Assembly: GCF_003473545.1 (NCBI RefSeq)
Contig: NZ_QUCM01000004.1
Span: forward strand, 205,950-269,949
DNA length: 64,000 nucleotides
Reading direction: 5' to 3'
Source: Clostridium sp. AM22-11AC
Lineage (GTDB): Bacteria; Bacillota; Clostridia; Lachnospirales; Lachnospiraceae
The position numbers and the translations under genes were made by a program. Shown here one piece after another: positions 1 to 7,923 of this stretch; position 1 is the stretch's first letter; each line of letters opens with the position of its first letter. The notes under the pieces are model-generated. The model worked only from the letters and a program-made list of their open reading frames with translations. It was not told the DNA's origin and ran no database searches.

Positions 1-173
1 TTTTGGGGTGCGGTCTCAATTTCAAAATCATAAAGATCCAAGTCATCGTCCTTCTTTGATTTTTTTTGAACTTTGCTTATAGCAGTGAAAAGAATGTCTC
101 CTCCAAAGTAAATTCCGAAGGCGACCAGATCAAAAATAATCAGAAAGTGTAATAACAAGTTCCAGGTGTTCAT
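1..173 (-). CDS. small membrane protein of the ICE, 3' end cut by window edge
   Basis: The start is an ATG at 173 behind an AAAGGAGG ribosome binding site. The 57 visible codons begin MNTWNLLLHFLIIFDLVAFG, a hydrophobic segment, followed by a lysine-rich then aspartate-rich cytoplasmic-looking tail (KKSKKDDDLDLYDFE). The frame is still open at position 1. It lies downstream of the DUF4366 gene in the same leftward operon, with a strong hairpin between them. I do not recognise the family; a small membrane-associated accessory protein of the conjugation operon is the best reading. Confidence 0.6.
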   Translation of the reverse strand, partial: MNTWNLLLHFLIIFDLVAFGIYFGGDILFTAISKVQKKSKKDDDLDLYDFEIETAPQ

Positions 174-247
174 TGTGAGGTCCTCCTTTCTTTGACCATG
201 TGCTGATTTTGGGTGTAGATTTGCAGTAAGAGAGTGAGTAGAGCAGC

Positions 248-275
248 AGAGGACAGGAATTTCTCCCTGTCCTCT
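248..275 (-). terminator. intergenic hairpin between DUF4366 gene and next gene
   Basis: Perfect 10-bp inverted repeat AGAGGACAGG / CCTGTCCTCT with an 8-nt loop, in the 147-bp gap between two leftward genes. There is no long T-run after it, so it may be an RNA processing or stability hairpin, not a strong terminator. Confidence 0.5.
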
Positions 276-320
276 GTCCCTTATCCCGCAATGATTTGAA
301 ATATGCTACGCTCAAACGGT

Positions 321-1073
321 TCAATCTGTTCTATCACTTTCCTCATTAGGGTCAGAACCCTCAAAACCATCCTCAAGGACTTCCTCATCCTCAGTTTCCC
401 ATTCCTCGGAATCTTCCTCGCCATAATCATAATCGTCCAGACTGTCATTGCCCTTGGTCTTAGGCTTATTTTTAACGAGCTTCAAGTAGGCAAATACGCC
501 ACCGCCGCCCAGCAGAGCCAGCAGAAGGATCAGGGCAGCCGGGTTCAGTCCGGCAGGCTTCTCTTTTTCCGGCTCCGGTGTTTCTGCCGGAGGTTCCGGT
601 GCTTTTCCCGTACATTTACTCTTATCAGTTACACAGACCGGGCAGGCCGTATTAACTGCCCCTGCTTCACATTTCTTCGTGCAGCTGCACACAGCTGGCG
701 GCTCCTCTTTGGCATTTCCATCTTCCATCAGTGCCATCAGGTCCGCTTCATCCACCTGGTTCAGAAAGTGAACAGCAGTCTTTTTATCCTCGTTGGCCCT
801 GTCGATCAGGATATAAAAATAGTTGCCTGCCTTGGTGGTAACGGTAATGAGCTGCTTGTTGCCACCAAAATCATCCACCAGAGCGGCGTTGCCATCCGGG
901 GTCAGCGGAGGGGCTTTTTCCGTTTCTTCCACCACCACATTGCTGTCATTGGTGGTATCCTCTGCCGGGGGCGGAGCTGCGCCCTGGGCAAAAGCGGGAA
1001 CGGTAAAGCCCAATGCCAGAACCAGCGTCAGGCAAATGGCGGAAAGTGTTCGGAGCAATCGTTTATTCCTCAT
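321..1073 (-). CDS. DUF4366-family membrane-anchored ICE protein
   Basis: About 250 residues. The start at 1073 is chosen for the GGAGG nine bases upstream and because the product then begins with a signal peptide ([20 protein letters not shown], then AFAQG). A compact extracellular domain follows with a cysteine cluster ([15 protein letters not shown]), then a proline/glutamate-rich linker, one membrane segment (about residues 180-200) and an acidic cytoplasmic tail ([19 protein letters not shown]). This layout matches the DUF4366 proteins of clostridial conjugative elements. It overlaps the DUF4315 gene by 11 bp, implying coupled translation. It is probably a surface component of the mating machinery; its exact role is unknown. 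Confidence 0.85.
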   Translation of the reverse strand: MRNKRLLRTLSAICLTLVLALGFTVPAFAQGAAPPPAEDTTNDSNVVVEETEKAPPLTPDGNAALVDDFGGNKQLITVTTKAGNYFYILIDRANEDKKTAVHFLNQVDEADLMALMEDGNAKEEPPAVCSCTKKCEAGAVNTACPVCVTDKSKCTGKAPEPPAETPEPEKEKPAGLNPAALILLLALLGGGGVFAYLKLVKNKPKTKGNDSLDDYDYGEEDSEEWETEDEEVLEDGFEGSDPNEESDRTD

Positions 1074-1314
1074 AGCTGTTTTCCTCCTGTTCGTTGTTGT
1101 CATCAGCCAAACTGCCGGGAACTGTGCCTCCGGACAGCATGGCGCTCAGCTGAGCCGGGGTCATACGCAGTGCGCGCACCATCTGGACGATCTCCAGATT
1201 TTCTGCCTCGGTTTTCTGTGTCTCCAGCGCCTTGAGCTTTTCCTGATACTCTGCGATCTTCTCGCGGACCTTAGTAATCTCCTGGTCAATGCGTTCAATT
1301 TTGTTCTTTGCCAT
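1063..1314 (-). CDS. DUF4315-family small coiled-coil protein
   Basis: 83 residues. The N-terminal half is a predicted coiled coil ([20 protein letters not shown] onward), followed by a conserved-looking [16 protein letters not shown] segment and an acidic tail. Length, coiled coil and position directly upstream of a DUF4366 gene match the DUF4315 family of Tn1549/CTn-like ICEs. Its function is not known; it may organise the VirB4/CHAP part of the conjugation complex. A good ribosome binding site (AAGGAG) lies upstream and its 3' end overlaps the next gene. Confidence 0.85.
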   Translation of the reverse strand: MAKNKIERIDQEITKVREKIAEYQEKLKALETQKTEAENLEIVQMVRALRMTPAQLSAMLSGGTVPGSLADDNNEQEENSYEE

Positions 1315-1343
1315 CGTCTATCACTCCTTCTAAAAAATCTCTG

Positions 1344-3062
1344 TTACCAGTTCATCAGGCCGTAGCCCTTGATACTCTGATAATTCAGGTCATAACTTTT
1401 GATCTTGCAGGCATCGCCGGAATTTCCCTCCACGGTATAAACACGGCTGCCATCGGTGCCGATAACAATTCCCACATGGTCTGCGGAACCATCCAGATCC
1501 CAATCGAAGAAAATGGCATCACCGGGGGCGATGTTTTCATATCCTCGTGCGCCCCACTGTCCATGAGACTGGAACCACGGAACACCCTGAGACTGACAAC
1601 CAGCAAAGCGTGGTTCCGTTCGACCGGATTGACCATAGCACCATGATACAAAGCAGGCACACCATTCCACACGGGAGTCAAAGCCGTACCAGCTCCAATA
1701 AGGTTGTCCTCCCACATTGCCCACCTGACTTTTCGCCAGTTCCACCAGCTGCGGATTGCCGGGGCGGGTGCCATTGATAAATTCAACACCAGTCAAATCT
1801 TCAGAAACACCTGTATCGGGAGAACCGCCACCAAACAACAGCGGCTTATTGCCCATAGTCTGTCGGTAGACCTGGTACATCTCCATCTGCTCCGGAGTCA
1901 GTAGTTCTGGCGCAAGAGAGGCAATGGAACGGCTTGTTAAAGTTACATGGAGAATACGATATTCATATTCATGCTCATCCCCATCTTCGTCAGTGTAAGT
2001 GCGAATCTGAATTTCTTCTCTCAGCGTGAGCTGATACTGTGCATCAAACACACGCTCCAGCTCTGCCTGTGCGCTGTGGCGTGTATAGCCCTGCAAGACA
2101 GCAGAGAGAAACGCCGCAAGCTCATGGGGGTCATGGCCGATCATGCCAAGGTTATAGCGATACTCGTCATACCCTGGGTGGCTGCTTTCGATGTTGTCGA
2201 TTTTCTCCTGCAACCGAGCTTCTCTGTCTGCATAATCTGCCTCCACCGCCAGCATTTCCGGGTCATCCGATGGATAGGTAGTGCCGGAAATTACAGAACC
2301 AATACTCTGTGCCATCATAGAGCAGGAGGACATGGTATTCATCAGCATACAGGCGATGAGGAAAAAAACCCCTGCCATCAGGAAGCCCTTCTTGTGGCGC
2401 ATGACGAATGCCCCTGCCTGCTGTGCCTTTTCTTTTACCGTCCTTGCGGCTTTTCCGGTTTTGGACGCAGCCTGGGCGGTATTTCCGGCAGTCTGACCGG
2501 TGCGCTTGGCGACGGCATACTGCTTTTTGATACTCTGTTTTTGCTGCCAGCGGGAGAGAGGGTTGCTGGTAAACTGAGGATTTTCCCGTAGGGACTTCTG
2601 GTACAGGGCATTTACATTTGCCTTTTCCAGCTTCTGCTCGGCCTGGGCTGCTTTGCGGTACGGCTTCAGCTTGTGGCTGCGATAGCCCTCCCGCACCAGA
2701 TAAGCGCTGGTCTCCACCGCCTCCTCGGACTTGTGGGCGCTTTCCACGCCCACATTGTCCTGTTCTGTTTCCCGGATCTCTTTGTGAAACTTGCCCGCGA
2801 CCAGATGGACGGGAGCTTCCTTAACCCCTTGAGAAAGTTTGGAAGGTGGTTTTTTCTTGTCCTCAAAGGTCAGCTTCGAGGTCTTTTTCCCGGTGTCCGG
2901 GTCAATGACCGTCTGTCTGACTTTTTTCTTTGGAATATTGGCCTGCGCCTTATCTGCTCTGGCCGTAGCTTTCTCCGTTTTGCGGATCGGCTTTTCCAGT
3001 GCAGGGTCAGCCCGTTCCTCATCAGTAAAGCGCAGGCGCGGCTCTTTATTCAAACCAATCAC
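1344..3062 (-). CDS. CHAP-domain cell-wall hydrolase of the T4SS (CD1108-like, VirB1 role)
   Basis: About 572 residues. The N-terminal 220 are charged and probably cytoplasmic; one membrane segment follows (HKKGFLMAGVFFLIACMLMN), then a glutamate-rich stalk region and a C-terminal CHAP amidase/peptidase domain. The catalytic Cys is in WCACFVSWCYGQ and the His in DHVGIVIG. In Gram-positive conjugation systems this class cuts peptidoglycan locally to let the pore assemble. The 5' end overlaps the upstream hypothetical gene by 17 bp; the likely start is GTG at 3062 or a nearby TTG, so the first residues are uncertain. Confidence 0.85.
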   Translation of the reverse strand: MIGLNKEPRLRFTDEERADPALEKPIRKTEKATARADKAQANIPKKKVRQTVIDPDTGKKTSKLTFEDKKKPPSKLSQGVKEAPVHLVAGKFHKEIRETEQDNVGVESAHKSEEAVETSAYLVREGYRSHKLKPYRKAAQAEQKLEKANVNALYQKSLRENPQFTSNPLSRWQQKQSIKKQYAVAKRTGQTAGNTAQAASKTGKAARTVKEKAQQAGAFVMRHKKGFLMAGVFFLIACMLMNTMSSCSMMAQSIGSVISGTTYPSDDPEMLAVEADYADREARLQEKIDNIESSHPGYDEYRYNLGMIGHDPHELAAFLSAVLQGYTRHSAQAELERVFDAQYQLTLREEIQIRTYTDEDGDEHEYEYRILHVTLTSRSIASLAPELLTPEQMEMYQVYRQTMGNKPLLFGGGSPDTGVSEDLTGVEFINGTRPGNPQLVELAKSQVGNVGGQPYWSWYGFDSRVEWCACFVSWCYGQSGRTEPRFAGCQSQGVPWFQSHGQWGARGYENIAPGDAIFFDWDLDGSADHVGIVIGTDGSRVYTVEGNSGDACKIKSYDLNYQSIKGYGLMNW

Positions 3063-3420
3063 CCATTAGGATAGCATCCATCATGTGGTGCAGCTCCACA
3101 TAGAGGGCCAAACCTTCCGGATCATATAGCGGATGCACGGTGAGATACGCATGGACTTGCGCCAGAATCTCAGAGAGCATTGTGATAGGTCTGCACCCTA
3201 CAATGGTTGCTGCACCAGGGGCACACATCATATTCGCCCAAATCGAAAAGAGACGGGCAAGACCAATTTCGCCATCCTCATTCAAGGTTTTGAGTTCTTT
3301 GTCAGCGGTACGACACTCAACAACAGCGGAGGCCATTACCGGAAGCAACATGAATTCGTGAGCCTCCAATGCCTCACGGAAAAAAATCATGGTATCAAGT
3401 TCGCAAATATTCTGTTTCAT
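3046..3420 (-). CDS. hypothetical ICE protein between VirB4 and CHAP protein
   Basis: 124 residues with no signal peptide and no family I recognise. It is rich in Met and hydrophobic residues (EFMLLPVMASAVVECR, LFSIWANMMCAP, ALYVELHHMMDAILMG) and looks mostly helical. It lies 2 bp after the virB4 stop and overlaps the CHAP gene, so it belongs to the transfer operon. It may be a small cytoplasmic or peripheral T4SS accessory; no function can be assigned from the sequence. Confidence 0.6.
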   Translation of the reverse strand: MKQNICELDTMIFFREALEAHEFMLLPVMASAVVECRTADKELKTLNEDGEIGLARLFSIWANMMCAPGAATIVGCRPITMLSEILAQVHAYLTVHPLYDPEGLALYVELHHMMDAILMGDWFE

Positions 3421-3422
3421 AG

Positions 3423-5888
3423 TTATTCATCCTCCTTTTTCAGTTCCTGGGGTTTGGTGGTCATAATGCGGTAAAGCTCAGTATTCTTCGGGAAGTGGTC
3501 AACGAAGGGCAGGATGGTGGAGCCATAGAACAGCAGGCCCTCGCCCTCACCGGAGTGGGTCACATAGCTAAGCTGGTGCGTGGAAATGCCCAGCTGCTTG
3601 GCAAGTATCTGACGGTCTCCGCCTGCCTGGTTGAGCATATACACGAAGTCGGAGTTTTCAAAGATGTTCTCTACCTCGCGGCTGCTCAAAAGGTCTTTGA
3701 CATTCTGGGTGATACCTGTCGGAATACCACCCCATTTACGGAATCGCTTCCAGATTTCCACTGTATAGGCAGCGGTCTGTTCCTCCTTCAAAAGCAGGTG
3801 CATCTCGTCGATGTAGTAACGGGTGGACTTGTGGGCAGCGCGGTTGATGGTAACGCGGTTCCACACCTGATCCTGTACCACCAGCATACCGATTTTCTTG
3901 AGTTGCTTGCCCAGCTCCTTAATGTCATAGCAGACAATGCGGTTATTGATGTCCACATTGCTCTGGTGATTGAACACATTGAGGGAGCCGGTTACATAGA
4001 TTTCAAGGGCCGTGGCGATATACTGGGCTTCCTTTTCCTCCTGTGCACGGAGCAGGTTATATAGGTCCTCCAGTATGGGCATATTCTCCGGGCGCGGGTC
4101 ATTGAGGTAGGTCTGATAGACCAGACGCACACAACGGTCGATGATGGTTTTCTGCACCGGCTGCAATCCGTCCTTACCGCCCACGATCAGCTCACACAAG
4201 CTGAGGATAAAGTCAGACTTGAGGGACAGCGGGCTTTCATCATCCGAATAGTCCAGGTTCAGATCCATCGGATTGATGTAGTTGGTTGAGGTAGGCGAGA
4301 TCTTGATGACCTGCCCATGCAGACGCTCAACAAGAGGTGCGTACTCCGCTTCCGGGTCACAGATGATAACATCATCATTGGTAAGCAAAAAGCAGTTGGC
4401 GATTTCTCGTTTTGCGCTGAAGGACTTACCGGAACCCGGCGTACCCAAAATCAAGCCGTTGGGGTTTTTCAGCAGCTTTCTATCCACCATGATGAGGTTG
4501 TTGGACAGGGCATTGATGCCGTAGTACAGGGCTTCCTTGCCGTTCTGGAATAATTCCTGTGTGGTGAATGGTACAAAGATAGCCGTAGAACTGGTGGTCA
4601 GCCCTCGCTGAATCTCGATCTGATTGAGTCCCAGGGGCAGACAGCTCATCAGCCCTTCTTCCTGCTGGAAGTCCAGTCTGGTCAGCTGGCAGTTATACTT
4701 CTGGGCAATAGAGCCTGCCTGAAAGATGTTGTTGCCAAGCTGACGGGGGGTGTCCGCTGTGTTCAGCACCAAAAAGGAGACCAGGAACATTCTCTCGTTT
4801 CGGCTCTGCAAATCCTGCAACAGCTTTTTCGCTTCGCTGCCGTAGGTGGCAAGGTCAGAAGGAATGATGTCCATGTCGTATCCGGCGCGGACTGCTTTTT
4901 TCTGTTCCTCAATCTTACTGCGGTCCAGATCGGTAATCTTACGCTTTACCGTTTTGATGGCTTTCACCTGATCCACCGACTGAATGTGCATACTCACAAT
5001 GAGCGAGCTTTCCATATCCAGAAAATCAGCCAGCAGACGGTCATTCAGCTCTGGGGCTAAAATCTGCAAAAAAGAAACAGCCCCGTATTTCTTGCCCATA
5101 CGGAACTGCTTGCCGGTGCGGAACTCAAAGGAGCTTGGTGCAATAAAATCTTTCGTGGACAGGCCGGAAGGAGCCAGCCAGTCCCATTCAAACTGAAACG
5201 GGAGCTGTTCATCCATGTGGAATACCGCATGAAGCTGGGAAAGCCTTTCCTTACCGTCCAATGTTCTGGCGGCTACACCAAGACGCTTGAAGTTATTGAG
5301 TATATCGGTCTCAATACGCTCCAGACGGGGCTTGGCGGCTTTGATGCTGTCAGCGTTGATACCAAAGGTCAGGTATTTGGTCTTGATGAGACCGTTGTTG
5401 CCTCTGACCAGCTGATTTTGCAGCATCGTGGTATATTCCTCACGGATACTGTCAAAGGCATCCCCCTGGGGCGGAATGGAAATGGAGTTGGCAAAGGTCT
5501 CCTCCGATGCCGCAAGGTTCAAAAAAGACAGCTGGAAGTGAATCGAGCTGTCGAAATAATTGAGGAAATCACACCAGCCCTCAAAGATCGCGGTCTTATC
5601 TTCATTTTGGGAGAGCTGATAGTTGATGTCCTGAAACTGAATGGTCTTTGTGTAGTGGCTGTCCGATACGCGGCAGATCCCGTCCGGCCACATTCGTTCA
5701 TAGGGGATACTGTCCTGTGCCGATTTTCCTTTTTTGTCCGTGCGGTTGGCGCGGGCAATGGCCGCTTCGATCTGCTTCTTATCGGCGCGGGACAGCTTTT
5801 TCTTTGTCTTTACCGGATGCACGGTCTTTTCTTCCGGTTTTCCCAGCAGACGGCGCAGCCAGCTTTTCATTGCGGTGAACAATGTCAT
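3423..5888 (-). CDS. virB4: VirB4/TraE-family conjugation ATPase
   Basis: 821 residues, the usual length for Tn1549/CTn-type VirB4. The Walker A motif is GTPGSGKSFSAKRE in the middle of the protein, followed by DVIICDPEAEYAPLV and a Walker B region around RYYIDEMHLLL, then a conserved C-terminal ITQNVKDLL segment. It powers substrate transfer and pilus/channel assembly at the membrane. The 5' end overlaps prgI by about 110 bp, a common arrangement in this ICE family. The start ATG at 5888 has GGAGG only 3 nt upstream; an internal Met (MKSWLRRLLG) 21 bp further in is an alternative. Confidence 0.95.
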   Translation of the reverse strand: MTLFTAMKSWLRRLLGKPEEKTVHPVKTKKKLSRADKKQIEAAIARANRTDKKGKSAQDSIPYERMWPDGICRVSDSHYTKTIQFQDINYQLSQNEDKTAIFEGWCDFLNYFDSSIHFQLSFLNLAASEETFANSISIPPQGDAFDSIREEYTTMLQNQLVRGNNGLIKTKYLTFGINADSIKAAKPRLERIETDILNNFKRLGVAARTLDGKERLSQLHAVFHMDEQLPFQFEWDWLAPSGLSTKDFIAPSSFEFRTGKQFRMGKKYGAVSFLQILAPELNDRLLADFLDMESSLIVSMHIQSVDQVKAIKTVKRKITDLDRSKIEEQKKAVRAGYDMDIIPSDLATYGSEAKKLLQDLQSRNERMFLVSFLVLNTADTPRQLGNNIFQAGSIAQKYNCQLTRLDFQQEEGLMSCLPLGLNQIEIQRGLTTSSTAIFVPFTTQELFQNGKEALYYGINALSNNLIMVDRKLLKNPNGLILGTPGSGKSFSAKREIANCFLLTNDDVIICDPEAEYAPLVERLHGQVIKISPTSTNYINPMDLNLDYSDDESPLSLKSDFILSLCELIVGGKDGLQPVQKTIIDRCVRLVYQTYLNDPRPENMPILEDLYNLLRAQEEKEAQYIATALEIYVTGSLNVFNHQSNVDINNRIVCYDIKELGKQLKKIGMLVVQDQVWNRVTINRAAHKSTRYYIDEMHLLLKEEQTAAYTVEIWKRFRKWGGIPTGITQNVKDLLSSREVENIFENSDFVYMLNQAGGDRQILAKQLGISTHQLSYVTHSGEGEGLLFYGSTILPFVDHFPKNTELYRIMTTKPQELKKEDE

Positions 5889-6234
5889 ACACCTCCTTAT
5901 CGAGCATTTCCTGCCGCTTTAATACGGCATAAAAGTTATTGGTCTGGTAGGGACGCTGCTTGGGACGGATCACAGCTACTTTGAGGATGTTGCCGACGAT
6001 CTTTTCCAGGGGCTGTCCATGCTTTTCATACATTGCCAGCAGGAAGAAGGGCATCATGACCAGCATCATACACATGGCAGCCATGCTGTTTCCCGCAGGC
6101 TCACGGAGCCACAAGAACAGCGGTACACCTACAAGCGCCCCGGCGGTAAAGCAGACCAGCTGCCTTCGTGTCAGATTGAACATGACCTTGGTTTTGACTT
6201 TGGTTAAATCTTTGGGTACGGGTACATAAGCCAT
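5779..6234 (-). CDS. prgI: PrgI-family T4SS membrane protein (VirB3-like)
   Basis: 151 residues from the ATG at 6234 (MAYVPVPKDLTKVKTKVMFN), chosen for the GGAGG seven bases upstream. The N-terminal motif and two adjacent membrane segments (residues about 30-75) are typical of PrgI proteins, which take the VirB3 place next to VirB4. The C-terminal tail is basic (KTGRKDRASGKDKEKAVPRR). It overlaps virB4 by 110 bp, consistent with translational coupling of the two partner proteins. Confidence 0.92.
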   Translation of the reverse strand: MAYVPVPKDLTKVKTKVMFNLTRRQLVCFTAGALVGVPLFLWLREPAGNSMAAMCMMLVMMPFFLLAMYEKHGQPLEKIVGNILKVAVIRPKQRPYQTNNFYAVLKRQEMLDKEVYDIVHRNEKLAAPSAGKTGRKDRASGKDKEKAVPRR

Positions 6235-6248
6235 ATTATCCACCTCCT

Positions 6249-6794
6249 TTATGGGAATGAAATAGAGCTGTCCACTTCATTTCCCCACACATCCCAACCG
6301 GGTGTGGATTGACGAGCAAACAGTTCTATGCGCGGGAGATCACCCATCAATGAGACAATGCGTTCTCTGGCTTCCTGCGGTTTTTTTGAATGTTCTTCAA
6401 TGTGAGAGACAATGACCTGATGAACAGCTGCGTTTATACGCTTGGGATGTCCTTTCGTTGCGAGGATACAAAGTTCCACATTGGAGCGCGTCCAATATCC
6501 CATTCCCCAGAACAAGCTATCTGCCTTTCGATTTTGCTTTACCCAAACAAAGCCGACGGTTTTATAGGTAAATCCCCATGCCTTCAGAACTGAGAGACCT
6601 TCCAGTAAACATGGAATCGTGACCCATAAAAACAAGGCACAGTCTTTATCCGCCAAGTTGCCTACTGGCAGCGCACAAATATCCTCGATACTCATGGTCG
6701 GATAGTGACTTTCTGCACTGCGTCCCAATCCTTTCTTGGAATATACTTTGTAGTTCCATGGCGGGTCTGCGTAAATGATTTGATATTTTTTCAT
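6249..6794 (-). CDS. MT-A70-family DNA adenine N6-methyltransferase
   Basis: 181 residues. The start at 6794 gives MKKYQIIYADPPWNYKVYSK with AAAGGAGG upstream; a longer open frame extends into the virB6 gene but lacks a site. The DPPW motif is the catalytic signature of MT-A70/N6-adenine methyltransferases, and the fold continues with CALFLWVTIPCLLEGL and GMGYWTRSNVELCILATKG. No partner endonuclease is present, so it is an orphan enzyme. It sits inside the transfer operon between virB6 and prgI. A plausible role is protecting the transferred DNA or marking element DNA; this is inference. Confidence 0.9.
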   Translation of the reverse strand: MKKYQIIYADPPWNYKVYSKKGLGRSAESHYPTMSIEDICALPVGNLADKDCALFLWVTIPCLLEGLSVLKAWGFTYKTVGFVWVKQNRKADSLFWGMGYWTRSNVELCILATKGHPKRINAAVHQVIVSHIEEHSKKPQEARERIVSLMGDLPRIELFARQSTPGWDVWGNEVDSSISFP

Positions 6795-6807
6795 ACAGAA
6801 CCCTCCT

Positions 6808-7677
6808 TTAGTGCGCCTGAAAGACTGATTTTGCGAGACTGCCGGTTTTGAACAGCGTAAAGCACAGCAGTACGGTGTAGCCCACGCAGCTCCAGATTGC
6901 CATGATGATGTCATCTTCCAGAGCGATGTTCTGCACCAGCACAGCATAAATTGCCACGCAGACGATAATGAGAAACGCCTGAAAGCCCAGCGCCAGCAGG
7001 GATCGGAGGTAGTTCTGTCCCATACCGCCCCATTCTTTACCCATCATTGCAGCCATTGGAACGGGAGCCACCGAAGTCACAAGGTAGATTTCGATCATAC
7101 GGCCATAAATAACGATAAAGATACAGATATATAACGCCCACATAGTAATGCCAATAAAGAGGGATTGGAACCACAGTCCGAACAGCGGTCCCAGATCCAT
7201 TTCCATCAGCCTCGGTTCCAGATCGGTCATAACTGAGGAAATGTCAATGGACGCATCCGAATTGATAACCCCTGCCGCCTGCGCTACTACGCTCTGCGCC
7301 ATATCAAAGACGCCCATCACGATATTCCATGTATTTGTGACAATGAGGATGGCAGCGGCTGATTTGAACACCCACTTGAAAATCATCCAGGTGTCCACAT
7401 CATGCAGGTTGTTCTTGTCTGCGATCATCTGGATCAGGTCTACGGTCATCACGATAGCCAGGATCACGCCTGCAATCGGCACCATGATGGAGTTGGACAG
7501 ATTCTCAATCATGCTGAAAATACTGCCATTCCATCCCTGTGGGGTCTGGCCTACCTGTACGGATATATCCGCGACCTGCTGGTTTACACTGTCAAACATC
7601 CCCGAAAGGTTGCTCATAATGCCGCCCACCAGCATTTCTTTCAGCCAATTTGTCAGGGCTTCAAGTAAGAAATCCAT
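6808..7677 (-). CDS. virB6: VirB6/TrbL-family polytopic channel protein
   Basis: 289 residues with about six membrane segments after an amphipathic N-terminus (MDFLLEALTNWLKEMLVGGI). Conserved-looking features of the ICE VirB6/TrbL class include the long first loop ending NLSNSIMVPIAGVIL, VSVAPVPMAAMMGKEWGG-like residues (VTSVAPVPMAAMMGKEWGG) and a C-terminal LAKSVFQAH. It forms the inner-membrane channel of the mating machine. It normally follows maff2 directly, as it does here for the maff2 3' fragment 69 bp upstream. Confidence 0.92.
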   Translation of the reverse strand: MDFLLEALTNWLKEMLVGGIMSNLSGMFDSVNQQVADISVQVGQTPQGWNGSIFSMIENLSNSIMVPIAGVILAIVMTVDLIQMIADKNNLHDVDTWMIFKWVFKSAAAILIVTNTWNIVMGVFDMAQSVVAQAAGVINSDASIDISSVMTDLEPRLMEMDLGPLFGLWFQSLFIGITMWALYICIFIVIYGRMIEIYLVTSVAPVPMAAMMGKEWGGMGQNYLRSLLALGFQAFLIIVCVAIYAVLVQNIALEDDIIMAIWSCVGYTVLLCFTLFKTGSLAKSVFQAH

Positions 7678-7746
7678 ACGGTGTCAACCTCCTTTCCGCC
7701 GCCCCCGCAAAACTGCGGGAGCGGCAAGGATTTCATACGGAGACGC

Positions 7747-7836
7747 TTAGACAGAGAAAAGCCCGGAGAGCAGAGGTACAAGGACCATGCCTACCACGGC
7801 TACACCAGCACCGGCCATGAGCTGTTTTATCCCCAA
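7747..7836 (-). pseudogene. maff2: maff2, 3' half, separated from its 5' half by 19.4 kb
   Basis: Reading leftward from 7830 the frame gives IKQLMAGAGVAVVGMVLV then PLLSGLFSV and stop, the C-terminal half of a Maff2-family small membrane protein. There is no start codon or ribosome binding site of its own, and the sequence to its right stops matching. The missing N-terminal half (ending YGNDNPGA) lies at 27205-27345. The pair therefore marks the two ends of an insertion in maff2. Maff2 proteins resemble VirB2-like pilin subunits in size and location. Confidence 0.85.
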
Positions 7837-7923
7837 TTAGGTGTAAAACTCTGCTCGATGGCGGGCGGCGGCGTACAAAAAATCTATATGGTGTTTTTAA
7901 GAGAACCGTCCCGGCGGGACAGG

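Noticed and set aside
303..1235. Plus-strand open frame of 310 codons
   Set aside because: Antisense to DUF4366/DUF4315 genes with good starts; Cys/Arg-rich shadow composition.
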